DNA of 52,169 nucleotides, taken from Bacteroidales bacterium (GTDB taxonomy: Bacteria > Bacteroidota > Bacteroidia > Bacteroidales > Marinilabiliaceae). A program made the position numbers and the translations under genes. The DNA is taken from assembly GCA_017539645.1 (NCBI GenBank), contig JAFYCM010000032.1, positions 1-52,169 on the forward strand, written 5' to 3'. This document shows, in pieces, positions 8,479 through 18,584 of the stretch; the stretch's first letter is position 1, and each line of letters opens with the position of its first letter. The notes beneath the pieces were generated by a model. It ran no database searches and was not told where the DNA came from. It worked only from the letters and a program-made list of their open reading frames with translations.

Positions 8479-8566
8479 TCTTATTTAGTGTTGAGAGTTT
8501 ATGGCGTAGAGATTAGTGTAAATAGTAACGACACTTCGCTTTACACTTTACGCTCTCCTCTTTTAC

Positions 8567-10108
8567 TTACTTCGCGTAGCTTACAGCACGAGTCTCGCGA
8601 ATTACCGTAATCTTCACTTGACCAGGATAAGTCATCTCGGTTTGGATTTTCTTAGCGAGGTCGGTTGAGATTGTCTCGGCTTCTTGGTCGGTAATCTTTT
8701 CACTACCAACTATCACGCGGAGTTCGCGACCAGCTTGAATTGCGTAAGTCTTTATAACGCCCGGATACGAGAGTGCCATATTCTCAAGATCGTTCAAACG
8801 CTTGATGTATGCTTCTACAACTTCGCGGCGAGCACCAGGACGAGCACCCGAAATGGCGTCGCACACTTGTACGATAGGCGCAATCATTGTCTCCATCTCC
8901 ACTTCGTCGTGGTGAGCACCAATGGCGTTGCAGATGTCGGGTTTCTCCTTGAACTTCTCTGCCAATTTCATACCGAGCAATGCGTGTGGGAGTTCTGGCT
9001 CCTCATCGCTCACTTTACCTATATCGTGTAGCAAACCAGCGCGCTTAGCTTTCTTCGAGTTAAGACCAAGTTCCGACGCCATCACTGCACAGAGGTTTGC
9101 GGTCTCGCGTGCGTGCTGGAGAAGGTTCTGTCCGTAAGACGAACGATATTTCATCTTACCTATGAGTTTGATGAGCTCTGGGTGCAAACCGTGAATACCA
9201 AGGTCAATAGTGGTACGCTTACCTGTTTCTATAACCTCCTCCTCTACTTGCTTGCGAACTTTGCTTACGACTTCCTCGATACGTGCCGGGTGAATACGAC
9301 CGTCGGAAACGAGTTGGTGGAGCGAAAGGCGTGCAATCTCGCGGCGCATTGGGTCGAAGCCCGAAATGACAATTGCTTCTGGCGTATCATCTACAACAAG
9401 TTCAACGCCCGTGGCTGCTTCGATAGCGCGTATGTTGCGACCTTCACGACCAATGATGCGACCTTTTATCTCGTCGGAATCAATATGGAAAATCGTAACT
9501 GAATTCTCAATTGAAGTCTCCGTTGCAACGCGCTGAATGGTCTGAAGCACAATCTTTTTAGCCTCTTTGTTGGCGTTAATTTTGGCTTCGTCCATAATAT
9601 CGTTTATATACGACATTGCATCTGTACGAGCCTCAGCCTTCATGCTCTCAATAAGTGTCTCCTTAGCTTGCTCGCCAGACATGCCCGAGATGGCTTCAAG
9701 CTTCTCAACTTGCTGCTTGTGCACCTTTTCAATCTCCTCTTGGCGACGTTCAATCACCTCAAGTTGTTTGTCGAGGTTTTCCTTTTGGATAGTTATGTCT
9801 TTAGTCTTGCGCTGGAGTTCTTCAAACTTCTGATTTAGAGACGTCTCTTTTTGCTTGATTCGGTTCTCGGCAGCAGCCACTTTTTGGTTGCGTGCGTTAA
9901 CCTCTTTCTCGTGTTCCGACTTTAGTTGAAGGAACTTCTCTTTAGCCTCAAGAGTGCGCTCTCTCTTCAAATTCTCACCTTCGGCTTTAGCCTCATCGAT
10001 GATTCGCTGCGAACGCTTACGTAGTGCTGTATTGGTTAATATCCAGGTGACTATGCCACCGGCTATTAGTCCACAACCTACGCCGATGCTTAATTCTACT
10101 ATGCTCAT
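8567..10108 (-). CDS. rny: Ribonuclease Y
   Basis: A membrane-anchored endoribonuclease that initiates mRNA decay. The 513 residues show the full family layout: an N-terminal transmembrane helix (about 4-26), a long charged coiled coil (about 30-190), a KH RNA-binding domain with [10 protein letters not shown], and an HD phosphohydrolase domain with the metal-binding H361-D362 (AGLLHDIGK) and later GAHHDE. The C-terminal RnaseY-specific region is present. It lies downstream of zapA on the same strand with a 150-nt spacer containing a conserved-looking hairpin. The assignment is firm. Confidence 0.97.
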   Translation of the reverse strand: MSIVELSIGVGCGLIAGGIVTWILTNTALRKRSQRIIDEAKAEGENLKRERTLEAKEKFLQLKSEHEKEVNARNQKVAAAENRIKQKETSLNQKFEELQRKTKDITIQKENLDKQLEVIERRQEEIEKVHKQQVEKLEAISGMSGEQAKETLIESMKAEARTDAMSYINDIMDEAKINANKEAKKIVLQTIQRVATETSIENSVTIFHIDSDEIKGRIIGREGRNIRAIEAATGVELVVDDTPEAIVISGFDPMRREIARLSLHQLVSDGRIHPARIEEVVSKVRKQVEEEVIETGKRTTIDLGIHGLHPELIKLIGKMKYRSSYGQNLLQHARETANLCAVMASELGLNSKKAKRAGLLHDIGKVSDEEPELPHALLGMKLAEKFKEKPDICNAIGAHHDEVEMETMIAPIVQVCDAISGARPGARREVVEAYIKRLNDLENMALSYPGVIKTYAIQAGRELRVIVGSEKITDQEAETISTDLAKKIQTEMTYPGQVKITVIRETRAVSYAK

Positions 10109-10146
10109 TTATTGTTTCGGTATTAAGTTGAATATATATAAATAAA

Positions 10147-10194
10147 CGCACTACTTGCATCTGCGAGCTTTCACTCGAGAACACAAATAGTGCG
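10147..10194 (-). ncRNA. Structured RNA hairpin between zapA and rny
   Basis: On the minus strand CGCACTATTTG (10194-10184) pairs over 11 bases with CAAGTAGTGCG (10157-10147) through one U-G pair that would be C-A on the plus strand, so the minus strand is functional. A smaller hairpin CGAG/CTCG sits inside, and T-rich sequence follows. It could be a terminator/attenuator, a processing site between zapA and rny, or part of a small RNA (6S RNA often lies next to zapA in other bacteria). I cannot assign a family. Confidence 0.4.
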
Positions 10195-10260
10195 GGGTTC
10201 TCTTTACTTTATTTTTATTGTCTCTATCCGTTACCAGAAGAGCGCATTATTTATAATAAA

Positions 10261-10563
10261 CTACAGCGACAATGCTTCGTCAAGGTCTTGTTCCATTCTC
10301 AGCAGTCCATCTGTCGACGTTCCTGCCTTCGAATTGCGTTCTGCCTTTATCTTTTTTACGTTACTATCAAGAGCCGCCATCAGGTATGCCATCACACCCT
10401 TTTGGTCGGGATAATGAGATTCATATGTCTCAATTGACTCGTTCAACTCTTTTGCAGCCTGTCGGATAATGCTCTCATCTTCAGTAGATTTAACTCTCAG
10501 GTTATTTATCTTATAACCAGCCAAATCTAAGTTAACTCTAACTATACCGCTTCCGTCCGACAT
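10261..10563 (-). CDS. zapA: Cell division protein ZapA
   Basis: A 100-residue protein with the ZapA pattern: an N-terminal beta segment (VRVNLDLAGYKINNLRV), an acidic/hydrophobic middle (ESIIRQAAKELNESIETY) and a C-terminal coiled coil (YLMAALDSNVKKIKAE…). ZapA stabilises FtsZ filaments at the division ring. It starts 10 nt after the upstream coiled-coil gene, in the same order seen in other Bacteroidota, and is followed by rny. The fold is convincing although the sequence is divergent. Confidence 0.8.
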   Translation of the reverse strand: MSDGSGIVRVNLDLAGYKINNLRVKSTEDESIIRQAAKELNESIETYESHYPDQKGVMAYLMAALDSNVKKIKAERNSKAGTSTDGLLRMEQDLDEALSL

Positions 10564-10573
10564 TCTATCTTAT

Positions 10574-10867
10574 TTATTGATTAAGTAGCGCTAAGCACTT
10601 GTCTATCTCCCGCACTATTCCGTTTATATTTTCTATCGCATTTGCCTTGCTTTCGCTCTCGCCCGTCAACGATAACGACAACTGTAAATTCTTGCGCTCT
10701 TGCTTCAACTCCGCAATCTCTTGAGCCGAAGCATCTAAACGCTCTTTGAGTGTCGATACCTCTTGTTTCAAAAGCTCTATCTGCTCTTTTTGCTGCGAAT
10801 AGCGGTTGATTAGTTGCTTGAGCTTATGCTCAATTCTTGCTGTTAATTCCGTCTCTTCGTAAGGCAT
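10574..10867 (-). CDS. Small coiled-coil protein upstream of zapA (ZapB-like in character)
   Basis: 97 residues, almost entirely heptad-rich helix (IEHKLKQLINRYSQQKEQI, VSTLKERLDASAQEIAELKQ). No enzyme motif is visible. Its tight linkage to zapA (10 nt) and its short coiled-coil nature suggest a partner in division, functionally like ZapB, but this is inferred from context alone. Confidence 0.6.
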   Translation of the reverse strand: MPYEETELTARIEHKLKQLINRYSQQKEQIELLKQEVSTLKERLDASAQEIAELKQERKNLQLSLSLTGESESKANAIENINGIVREIDKCLALLNQ

Positions 10868-10897
10868 CTGCTGAACTTATAAACATTATATGCGCTC

Positions 10898-10928
10898 CAA
10901 AGTTACTATTTAGAACGAAAATTAACAA
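10898..10928 (-). promoter_or_regulatory. Promoter of the coiled-coil/zapA/rny operon
   Basis: Minus-strand TTG (plus 10926-10928), 20-nt spacer, TAACTTTG (plus 10898-10905), an exact TAnnTTTG -7 box at normal spacing, about 30-60 nt before the first start codon. Confidence 0.6.
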
Positions 10929-11131
10929 TCGAAATAGTTTATAATTTTTCAAACTGTTATTATTCAGACAATTATTTCTGTAGAATTCCTTTTCTGCGCT
11001 TCATATATATGTATATACGTAGAACTAAAAACTGCATAAATGCTCGATTTTGCTAAAAAACATCGATGCATATCTATGTTTTGTGTATTTTTCGCGTTCA
11101 TAACATATAGCAACAATTAATTATTAACAAT

Positions 11132-12010
11132 ATGGAAAAGAAACCTATAGAAGCTTCTGAACTCATCATCAATCCCGATGGTTCAGCATTTCATATTCAT
11201 TTGAAGCCCGACCAAGTGGCAGACAAAGTGATTTTGGTAGGCGACCCCGGCCGTGTAGATATGATAAGTAAATATTTCGATAAGGTTGAATGCCGCGTGG
11301 CAAACCGCGAATTTGTTAGTTGCACTGGCGAATTTTCGGGCAAACGCATTTCGGTTGTAGGCACTGGCATTGGTACCGATAATATAGATATTGTACTTAC
11401 AGAGCTCGATGCTCTCGTAAATATCGATTTCAATACGCGCACGGTTAACGACAAACTCAAGAGCCTCGAACTTGTGCGCATCGGCACGAGCGGTTCGCTC
11501 CAGAAAGATTTGGACATCGATACGTGGTTGCTTAGCGAATATGCTATCGGCTTCGATGGCGTACTTAACTATTATGCAAACCGCAACAAGGTGGCTAATC
11601 TCGAGATGGAGGCTGCTTTCTGCGACCATGTTCGTTGGTCACGTTTGCTTACCGCGCCTTATTTCGTACCAGCCGACCCAGCTCTCATCAGCCGTTTGAG
11701 CAATAATAAGCTTATAAATAAGGGCATCACCATTTCAGCACCGGGCTTCTACGGTCCGCAAGGTCGTGTGGTTCGCCTCGATGTAGCTGACCCCGATTTG
11801 AACGAGAAACTTTCGTCGTTCAACTACGAAGGTCATCGCATCACCAACTACGAGATGGAGTGCTCGGCTATTTATGGCTTGTCGCGCTTGATGGGTCACC
11901 GCGCAGCTACGGTGTGCGCTATCATTGCCAACCGCAAGGCTGGTCGATTCACCAAAGATTATACGCCTGTTATAAAGGGTCTAATCGAGCATGTATTGAC
12001 TAATATTTGA
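11132..12010 (+). CDS. Nucleoside phosphorylase (uridine phosphorylase-like)
   Basis: A 292-residue cytoplasmic enzyme of the PNP/UDP family. Landmarks are the phosphate-binding GDPGRVD near residues 37-43, GTGIGTDNIDIVLTEL (conserved G-x-G-x-x and base region), a second phosphate-loop region with RIGTSGSLQ, and the nucleoside-binding NYEMECSAIYGL where the Glu of MEC contacts the ribose. Such enzymes split uridine or purine nucleosides to base and ribose-1-phosphate for salvage. pepD follows after 22 nt on the same strand, so they form a likely two-gene operon. Whether it prefers uridine is inferred from overall similarity. Confidence 0.85.
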   Translation: MEKKPIEASELIINPDGSAFHIHLKPDQVADKVILVGDPGRVDMISKYFDKVECRVANREFVSCTGEFSGKRISVVGTGIGTDNIDIVLTELDALVNIDFNTRTVNDKLKSLELVRIGTSGSLQKDLDIDTWLLSEYAIGFDGVLNYYANRNKVANLEMEAAFCDHVRWSRLLTAPYFVPADPALISRLSNNKLINKGITISAPGFYGPQGRVVRLDVADPDLNEKLSSFNYEGHRITNYEMECSAIYGLSRLMGHRAATVCAIIANRKAGRFTKDYTPVIKGLIEHVLTNI

Positions 12011-12032
12011 TACGTTAATTGTACATATAAAT

Positions 12033-13448
12033 ATGAATCCTGTTCTTTCAATATTCGAAGAAATAACAAAGATTCCTCGTCCATCGAAACACGAGGAGAA
12101 GATGACAGCCTTTCTGCTTTCGTTTGCCAAAGAGCGCAATTTGGAATCGAAAAGCGATGAATTTGGAAACGTTTTGATAAAAGCCCCCGCTACGGCAGGT
12201 TATGAAAATCGCGAGACTATTGTTCTGCAAGCCCACATGGATATGGTGTGCGAAAAGAATTCCGACGTTGAGCACGATTTTCTCACTCAGGGCATACGCA
12301 CCATTGTGAAAGATGGTTGGATGTGTGCCGATGGTACTACTCTTGGCGCCGATGATGGCATTGGCGTTGCGGCTGCTTTGGCAATAGTTTCCGACAAAAA
12401 TATTCCGCACGCTCCCATCGAGTGCCTTTTCACTGTTGACGAAGAGACTGGTCTCACTGGAGCACAGAACCTTCACCCAGGATTTTTCGAAGGTCGCACG
12501 CTGCTGAACCTCGATTCGGAAGACGAAGGCGAAATATTCATCGGTTGCGCTGGCGGTTTGGGCACCTACGCTACGTATACCGTAGATAATGAACCTATTA
12601 GCAACAACATTACGCTCGAACTGGAAATTAGCGGTTTACAAGGTGGTCACTCGGGTGGCGACATTCACCTCGGTCGTGCGAACGCCATCAAGGTATTAGC
12701 TCATTTCTTGGATACGGCTATTGCGAAGTTCGGCGCTCGTTTGGTAAATATCGATGGTGGCAATCTACACAATGCTATTCCGCGCGAGGCTTCGGCCATT
12801 TTCACTGTCGACTTCAAGTATCGCGAAGAGGTTCGCGTAGAACTCAATCACTACATAGCTGAGATTGAAGATTATTACTCAGACATTGAGCCGTCTATAA
12901 ATATAAGTATGCAGTCGGTCGACAATGTTGCGGCTGCTATGAGCGCTAAACTCTCTAAGAACGTTGTGGAAGCACTTGTTGCTTGCCCAAACGGCGTCAT
13001 AGATATGAGCCGCGTTGTGGAAGGCTTGGTTGAGACTTCGACAAACTTGGCATCTATACATACTAAAGATGGCAAGATTGATATTGTAACTAGCCAGCGC
13101 AGTTCGGTTGAGAGCCGCAAGAAGATGGTTGCGCAGATGGTTGCAGCATCGTTTGCACTTTCGGGCGCAGAGGTCACTCTTGGCGATGGCTATCCAGGTT
13201 GGCAACCAAAGAGCGATTCACCTATTTTGAAGCGTGCCGTTGATGCATATCAGAAGTTGTTCAACGAGAGTGCTCGCGTGAAGGCTATTCATGCTGGTTT
13301 GGAATGCGGCTTGTTCCTCGATAAATATCCTGGTTTGGATATGATTTCGTTCGGTCCTACGCTTCGCGATGTTCACTCGCCAGCCGAACGCCTCGATTTG
13401 GCTTCGCTCGACAAGTTCTGGCTCTTGCTCTGCGAATTGGTAAAATAG
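12033..13448 (+). CDS. pepD: Cytosol non-specific dipeptidase / aminoacyl-histidine dipeptidase
   Basis: A 471-residue M20C metallopeptidase. Two-zinc site residues are in QAHMDMV, TLGADDGIG (bridging Asp), DEETGLTGA (catalytic and ligand Glu pair), and LDSEDEGE; a C-terminal HAGLECGLF supplies the last His/Glu region. A lid/dimerisation domain with GGHSGGDIH lies in the middle. PepD hydrolyses Xaa-His and other dipeptides in the cytoplasm. It is co-oriented with and 22 nt after the nucleoside phosphorylase gene. The length and motifs match the family throughout. Confidence 0.95.
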   Translation: MNPVLSIFEEITKIPRPSKHEEKMTAFLLSFAKERNLESKSDEFGNVLIKAPATAGYENRETIVLQAHMDMVCEKNSDVEHDFLTQGIRTIVKDGWMCADGTTLGADDGIGVAAALAIVSDKNIPHAPIECLFTVDEETGLTGAQNLHPGFFEGRTLLNLDSEDEGEIFIGCAGGLGTYATYTVDNEPISNNITLELEISGLQGGHSGGDIHLGRANAIKVLAHFLDTAIAKFGARLVNIDGGNLHNAIPREASAIFTVDFKYREEVRVELNHYIAEIEDYYSDIEPSINISMQSVDNVAAAMSAKLSKNVVEALVACPNGVIDMSRVVEGLVETSTNLASIHTKDGKIDIVTSQRSSVESRKKMVAQMVAASFALSGAEVTLGDGYPGWQPKSDSPILKRAVDAYQKLFNESARVKAIHAGLECGLFLDKYPGLDMISFGPTLRDVHSPAERLDLASLDKFWLLLCELVK

Positions 13449-13460
13449 ACATATTGTCCT

Positions 13461-13500
13461 CTTGAGCGAAGCGAAGTCTACAATCTTCGCTTTGCTCAGA
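13461..13500. repeat. Interrupted palindrome downstream of pepD
   Basis: TTGAGCGAAGCGAAG and CTTCGCTTTGCTCAG face each other across about 8 nt. This type of GAGCGAAGCGAAG repeat occurs dispersed in many Bacteroidota genomes and could also act as a hairpin terminator for pepD. Confidence 0.5.
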
Positions 13501-13536
13501 ATGGCAATACATCTTGATAGTATACAATAAATTGAC

Positions 13537-13567
13537 AAGCGTAACTAAGGACTCCTCAGTTACGCTT
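13537..13567. terminator. Convergent-gene terminator hairpin
   Basis: Ten-base perfect arms AAGCGTAACT (13537-13546) and AGTTACGCTT (13558-13567) with an 11-nt loop, between pepD and the convergent lipoprotein gene. The T-run after it on either strand is short, so efficiency is uncertain. Confidence 0.6.
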
Positions 13568-13607
13568 GTTTACATAAAAAAGATAGGATAAACTAAGTAG
13601 GCTGGTA

Positions 13608-14525
13608 TTATTTAGTAAACTCAGCTCTAATCTCATTCACTTTCTCGCGCAAGAGCGAAAGAATTTCGGCAGAGATGCCATTTATCTTGCTTGCGTGGAT
13701 TATGGTAATATGATTCTCTGCATCGGTCTCGGTAGTTATCTGACCATTGGTTTCGAGGTGAACCTCATCGAGAACCATCTTTATTTCATTCATCTTGCCC
13801 TTTAGGTAGATAAGATCTTGGTCGCTTTCGGCATTCGGTGTCGACTCGATAATATCAATCACCGTATTCAATGCCATCTTCTGACCAATGATGCGCTCGG
13901 CCAACATGCGATTTTTGTCGGCATTCACATCGGCAATGTTGAGGGCTACATACAAACCTTCGGTCCAACCACCTACGAGCACCATAGTAGCCACATTCTT
14001 GCGGTTATTCTCGGTGAGGTAGTTGTTTATCTTCATATACACTTCCGAAATTATGTCGAGCATCTCGTCTTTCGTAGTGCCTTTCGATTCCAATCGGCTT
14101 ATCGTTTCGTCGTCGATGAGTTGAGCAATGCCAAGGCGGCTACTGAGCGATTTGAGCGAGTTGAGGTATTCAACGGTCTTCTGCGATTGGTTGAACATGC
14201 TCGCCAAGCTCATATCCGATGAGTAAATACCCAAGTTGAGCGCCATTTTCAACCCCGACGTATAGCGTTCGGAATTGCTAATGCTGTTCAGAAGGTCTTC
14301 ATCGTACTTAACGTCCGACTCTTTTATTATCGACGCGATTTCTATTGGCGACGGCAGTGTGTAAAGTATCGCCTTCGATTTATTCAAGTCATCTTCGGCC
14401 TGCATTTCAATCTGGGCGTTTGTTTGTGTGTCGTCAAACTCACCAGTGGTTTGATTCCTATTGAATTGGCACGAAGTCAGTGCAATAATAGATGTTGCTG
14501 GTATAATCAGGTATCTAAGTTTCAT
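13608..14525 (-). CDS. Lipoprotein of unknown function
   Basis: A 305-residue protein with a lipobox at LTSC (lipidated Cys at residue 19) preceded by a hydrophobic signal. The mature protein is predominantly helical and acidic (SKAILYTLPSPIEIASIIKE, NSISNSERYTSGLKMALNLG), with no catalytic motif I recognise. It is probably anchored on the periplasmic side or surface. The next upstream gene on the same strand (another exported protein) lies about 60 nt away, so they may share a transcript. Role unknown. Confidence 0.65.
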   Translation of the reverse strand: MKLRYLIIPATSIIALTSCQFNRNQTTGEFDDTQTNAQIEMQAEDDLNKSKAILYTLPSPIEIASIIKESDVKYDEDLLNSISNSERYTSGLKMALNLGIYSSDMSLASMFNQSQKTVEYLNSLKSLSSRLGIAQLIDDETISRLESKGTTKDEMLDIISEVYMKINNYLTENNRKNVATMVLVGGWTEGLYVALNIADVNADKNRMLAERIIGQKMALNTVIDIIESTPNAESDQDLIYLKGKMNEIKMVLDEVHLETNGQITTETDAENHITIIHASKINGISAEILSLLREKVNEIRAEFTK

Positions 14526-14584
14526 AATGTTTTGTTTGAACTAAAACTTTGCTAAATTAATGTTAAATATGATACAAAGCAATA

Positions 14585-15040
14585 TTATTTGTTGTCTTCT
14601 GGCATTATTGGAGGCCAATCGAGAATCCATCTTTTATTTGAGCGTGTTAGCGGTATTCCAATTCTATCGCCAATGCCCGCCGGCTCAGTAAATACAAAGT
14701 GTACCCACACTATGGCAGAGTCGCCAATTACCTCCTCGCCTTTTATTTCGTAAGACGTAAATATTTCCGAAGCCATCTCGAGTGCAGCGCGTATAACTGC
14801 GGCGGGAACGTCGTTGGAGCTGCTGCCGCTTATCTCGTTGAGCATTTTGTCGATGTCGGTGGATATGGGTATGCCATAATATGATAGGTATGTTGCGAAT
14901 TGGCGTCCTTTTAGGCAGTCCAACGCGGCACTGACTATTGCTGTTGGAGTGCGACGGCGTAGAAAGTCTGCCAAGCGCCCGCCTTGCAATGCGGTGGACG
15001 TTGTTATACATATAAATATTATTAGCAGCGCTCGCTTCAT
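14585..15040 (-). CDS. Exported NTF2-like protein (DUF4878-like)
   Basis: 151 residues with a short signal peptide (about 1-18, hydrophobic IIFICITTSTAL). The mature part starts with a helix (PTAIVSAALDCLKGRQF) and ends in beta strands with IVWVHFVFTE…RWILDWPP, the pattern of small NTF2-like export domains such as DUF4878. No catalytic residue set is evident. It precedes the lipoprotein gene on the minus strand and is divergent from clpB. Confidence 0.55.
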   Translation of the reverse strand: MKRALLIIFICITTSTALQGGRLADFLRRRTPTAIVSAALDCLKGRQFATYLSYYGIPISTDIDKMLNEISGSSSNDVPAAVIRAALEMASEIFTSYEIKGEEVIGDSAIVWVHFVFTEPAGIGDRIGIPLTRSNKRWILDWPPIMPEDNK

Positions 15041-15231
15041 TGGCTCTAACGCGTGTATCTGACGTCTAATATAGTTATCTGCGGTATTTATGCATGCATA
15101 TCGACAAAAATGTCGTAAAATTTGAAGTTTTTCGGACGATTTTTTCCGAAGATTAAGATTGGCACATGCATTGAAAATACCCTGCTCGATTGCAAAAAAT
15201 CGAACCTAAGCATTGGAAAGGAGACAACGAT

Positions 15232-17817
15232 ATGGATTTCAACAATTTTACTATTAAGACTCAAGAAGCGGTCAAGAAGGCTGTCGAGCGAGTCAAGGCA
15301 AATGGCCAGCAGGCGGTGGAGCCAATTCACCTTTTGGCTGGTATTTTGGAGTCGGATCCAAACGTTTCGAGATATATTTTTTCGCATTGTGGCATGACGG
15401 ACATCACCTCTGTTGTGAATCGTCAAACCGAATCGTATCCGAAAGTTTCGGGGGCTGACCCATATTTCTCTCGCGCTACGTCGGATGTACTGCAAAAGGC
15501 TTCCGACCTCAGCCGCGAACATTCCGACCAATATGTAGCTATAGAGATGTTGCTCTTGGCTATACTGAAGTCGGGCGATGTGGCCGCTAAGATTATGAAG
15601 GATGCCGGCGCAACCGAAAAGGGCTTCCTTGAGGCTATTGAGGAGCTTCGCCACGGCTCGCACGTCACTTCGCAAACGGCGGACGATAATTATGAGGCGC
15701 TCTCTAAGTATGCCGTAAACCTCAACGAACGCGCACAATCGGGCAAACTCGACCCTGTGATTGGCCGCGATGATGAGATTCGTCGTGTGCTGCAGATTTT
15801 GTCGCGCCGTACGAAGAATAATCCTATACTTATTGGTGAACCTGGTGTAGGTAAAACCGCTATTGCCGAAGGTCTTGCACAACGTATTGTAAGTGGCGAT
15901 GTACCTGAAAATCTGCGCGATAAGCAAATATATTCACTCGATATGGGTGCGTTGATTGCTGGCGCTAAGTATCAAGGCGAATTTGAAGAGCGCTTGAAGG
16001 CTGTTGTCAATGAGGTCGTTGCAGCAAATGGCCGCATCGTACTATTTATAGATGAGATACATACGCTCGTTGGTGCGGGCAAGTCGAACGGCGCTATGGA
16101 TGCGGCGAACATCTTGAAGCCAGCCCTCGCGCGTGGCGATTTGCGTGCCATTGGTGCTACAACCCTCGACGAATATCGAGAATATTTCGAGAAGGATAAG
16201 GCGCTCGAACGTCGTTTCCAGATGGTTATGGTAGACGAACCGCAAGCGCCAGAAGCCATATCTATTCTGCGTGGTTTGAAGGAGCGCTACGAGAATCACC
16301 ATAAAGTACGTATAAAAGACGACGCCATAATAGCCGCCGTAGAGCTCTCGCAGCGCTACATTTCGCAGCGTTTCTTGCCCGATAAAGCCATCGACCTTAT
16401 AGATGAGGCAGCCGCTCACCTACGTATCGAGATGGATTCTGTGCCAGAAGATATTGATGATGTTGAGCGCCGTATGCATCAACTTGAGATTGAGCGCGAG
16501 GCCATCAAGCGTGAAGGCGATAAGGAAAAACTCGACGACCTTAGCCGCCAGATTGCCGAACTACGTAGCGAAACTGCCGACAAACGTGCCGCGTGGAAGG
16601 CTCAAAAAGATGTTATCGATGCTATTCAGAAGCATAAGTCGGACATTGAACAACTCAAGTTCGAGGCCGATAAATATGAGCGCGATGGCATGTTCGACAA
16701 GGTGGCAGAAATCCGTTACGGTCGTATTCCTGATGCGCAGCGTGGCATTGCCGAACTCAACGAGAAGTTGCAGAAGATGCAAGCCGACAACGTGATGATA
16801 AAAGAGGAGGTCGATGCCGACGACATTGCCGAGATTGTCAGCAAATGGACCGGCATACCAGTGTCGAAGATGCAGCAATCGGAGCGTCAAAAATTGCTCA
16901 CGCTCGAAACGGAGTTGCATAAGCGTGTGGTAGGTCAAGATGAAGCCATTGCAGCCGTTGCCGATGCGGTTCGTCGTTCGCGTGCTGGTTTGCAAGATCG
17001 CCGTCGTCCAATAGGTTCGTTCATATTCATAGGTACGACGGGTGTAGGTAAAACAGAGCTTGCCAAGGCTTTGGCAGAATTCCTCTTCGACGATGAGACG
17101 CAGATGACTCGTATTGATATGAGTGAATATCAAGAGCGACATTCCGTTTCGCGCCTTATAGGAGCGCCTCCGGGATATGTAGGTTACGAAGAGGGCGGTC
17201 AGCTTACCGAAGCAGTTCGCCGCAAACCATACAGCGTTGTTTTGCTCGACGAGATCGAGAAGGCTCACCCCGACGTGTTCAACATACTCTTGCAAGTGCG
17301 CGACGATGGCCGCTTGACCGACAACAAAGGCCGCACAGTGGACTTCAAGAACTCTATCATAATAATGACCTCAAACCTTGGTTCAAACCTTATTCAAGAG
17401 GAGTTCGAGAAGACGGGTGGGGTAGTTACGCCAGAACTTATCGAGCGCAGCAAAAACGAGGTTATGGGCATGTTGCGTAAGACGATACGCCCTGAGTTCT
17501 TGAACCGAATTGATGAGATAGTTACGTTCACTCCACTCGACCGCGAGCAGATAAACGAGATTGTGAAACTGCAATTTGCCAACATTCAGCGCACTTTGGC
17601 AGAGAGCGACATACATATAGATATTACGCCTGCCGCCATCAACTGGATTGGCAACGCTGGTTTCGATGCTATGTATGGCGCGCGCCCTATCAAACGTGCA
17701 TTGCAGACTTACGTTCTCAACGACCTCTCCAAGAAGATTCTTGCCGACGAAGTCAGCAAAGAGCGCCCGTTGCTTGTAGATGCTGCTGCAAGCGGATTGG
17801 TGTTCCGAAACGAGTAG
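15232..17817 (+). CDS. clpB: ATP-dependent chaperone ClpB (Hsp100 disaggregase)
   Basis: The frame opens at 15190 but the ATG at 15232 starts the family's usual N-terminus ([17 protein letters not shown]), and AAAGGAG 9 nt upstream is a clear ribosome-binding site, rare in this phylum. The 861 residues comprise an N-domain, AAA1 with Walker A GEPGVGKT and Walker B FIDEIHT, the coiled-coil middle domain (about 400-525) that separates ClpB from ClpA/C, and AAA2 with Walker A GTTGVGKT and [14 protein letters not shown]. ClpB extracts proteins from aggregates together with DnaK, DnaJ and GrpE; the last two are encoded at the other end of this window. Inverted repeats CGACA-N4-TGTCG (15102-15115) and TTCGGA/TCCGAA lie upstream and may be regulatory. 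Confidence 0.97.
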   Translation: MDFNNFTIKTQEAVKKAVERVKANGQQAVEPIHLLAGILESDPNVSRYIFSHCGMTDITSVVNRQTESYPKVSGADPYFSRATSDVLQKASDLSREHSDQYVAIEMLLLAILKSGDVAAKIMKDAGATEKGFLEAIEELRHGSHVTSQTADDNYEALSKYAVNLNERAQSGKLDPVIGRDDEIRRVLQILSRRTKNNPILIGEPGVGKTAIAEGLAQRIVSGDVPENLRDKQIYSLDMGALIAGAKYQGEFEERLKAVVNEVVAANGRIVLFIDEIHTLVGAGKSNGAMDAANILKPALARGDLRAIGATTLDEYREYFEKDKALERRFQMVMVDEPQAPEAISILRGLKERYENHHKVRIKDDAIIAAVELSQRYISQRFLPDKAIDLIDEAAAHLRIEMDSVPEDIDDVERRMHQLEIEREAIKREGDKEKLDDLSRQIAELRSETADKRAAWKAQKDVIDAIQKHKSDIEQLKFEADKYERDGMFDKVAEIRYGRIPDAQRGIAELNEKLQKMQADNVMIKEEVDADDIAEIVSKWTGIPVSKMQQSERQKLLTLETELHKRVVGQDEAIAAVADAVRRSRAGLQDRRRPIGSFIFIGTTGVGKTELAKALAEFLFDDETQMTRIDMSEYQERHSVSRLIGAPPGYVGYEEGGQLTEAVRRKPYSVVLLDEIEKAHPDVFNILLQVRDDGRLTDNKGRTVDFKNSIIIMTSNLGSNLIQEEFEKTGGVVTPELIERSKNEVMGMLRKTIRPEFLNRIDEIVTFTPLDREQINEIVKLQFANIQRTLAESDIHIDITPAAINWIGNAGFDAMYGARPIKRALQTYVLNDLSKKILADEVSKERPLLVDAAASGLVFRNE

Positions 17818-17849
17818 CAGATATTGCGTAAATATCAAATAAAAAAAGA

Positions 17850-17885
17850 AGTTCTGCCCACTTTTTCAGCGAGCAGAACTTTTTT
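17850..17885. terminator. Bidirectional terminator after clpB and the OMP gene
   Basis: Arms AGTTCTGC (17850-17857) and GCAGAACT (17873-17880) with T-run 17881-17885 on the plus strand and an A-run 17841-17847 that gives the T-run on the minus strand. Confidence 0.8.
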
Positions 17886-17906
17886 ATTGCGTTTATTTCT
17901 AAATAC

Positions 17907-18584
17907 TTACAAGGTATATTTGAAGCCCAAGCCTACAGCAGAAATGGTATTGTCGATACCCCAACTGAAGCTATTTGTAGAGTTGTCGTCGTACTTACCA
18001 GTGGTTTCTACGTTATCAACTTCCTTGCCCCACTTGGTAGCTTTTGAGTGACGGAAGCTAATCCAGCCCAAACCAAGACTTGCGCTAACATAAAGGCGGT
18101 CGGTAGCACGATACTCAAAGTTTGCAATGTTGACGCCGAAGCCAAAACCAACACTCTTGTTCCAATTGTTGTTGTTATCGTCTTGTATATTAGTAGACTT
18201 ATTGAAGCTAAGAGTTACATTGGCCTTAGGTGCCCAATAGAGTTTCTCGGACAAACCTACATAGTAGTTAGCTACAGGACCGAAAGAGAACGTTCTGTTT
18301 CTGTGTTTTGCATTGCCATAAGTGCTTTCGGGAGCAGTATCTTTGCTGACATTCAAGCTTGCAGTAGCCTGAAAACCAAGGCTAAACTTGTCGCTGAGGA
18401 AATAGCCAAATTCAGGGTTGAGAGAGAAAGAGAAGTTGCCACTTTTTTCTTTGTCGTCGGTGCCAGAAGAGGTGCGGCTACCACCAAATTCAAAAGTATT
18501 TCCTAAATAAAGAGAACCAGCTCTCTGAGCCATCATGCTGCCAGCGCACATAGCACAAGCAGCGATAAGAATAAGTTTTTTCAT
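17907..18584 (-). CDS. Outer-membrane beta-barrel protein
   Basis: A 225-residue protein with a signal peptide (MKKLILIAACAMCAGSMMAQ). The mature part is a series of amphipathic strands ending in aromatic/hydrophobic residues (FSFSLNPEFGYFL, FGPVANYYVGL, YVSASLGLGWISF), with C-terminal VGLGFKYTL typical of barrel proteins recognised by the BAM complex. It fits the small OMP_b-brl group. A TATATTTG box (plus 18617-18624) sits 30-40 nt upstream, though no -33 element is at normal spacing. The specific function is unknown. Confidence 0.75.
   Translation of the reverse strand: MKKLILIAACAMCAGSMMAQRAGSLYLGNTFEFGGSRTSSGTDDKEKSGNFSFSLNPEFGYFLSDKFSLGFQATASLNVSKDTAPESTYGNAKHRNRTFSFGPVANYYVGLSEKLYWAPKANVTLSFNKSTNIQDDNNNNWNKSVGFGFGVNIANFEYRATDRLYVSASLGLGWISFRHSKATKWGKEVDNVETTGKYDDNSTNSFSWGIDNTISAVGLGFKYTL

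Noticed and set aside
15088-15927. Open frame opposite the start of clpB
   Set aside because: Antisense to a clear ClpB N-domain; no recognisable domain and no start region of its own.
16561-17295. 244-codon antisense frame in clpB
   Set aside because: Shadow of the conserved AAA2 region; nothing recognisable.
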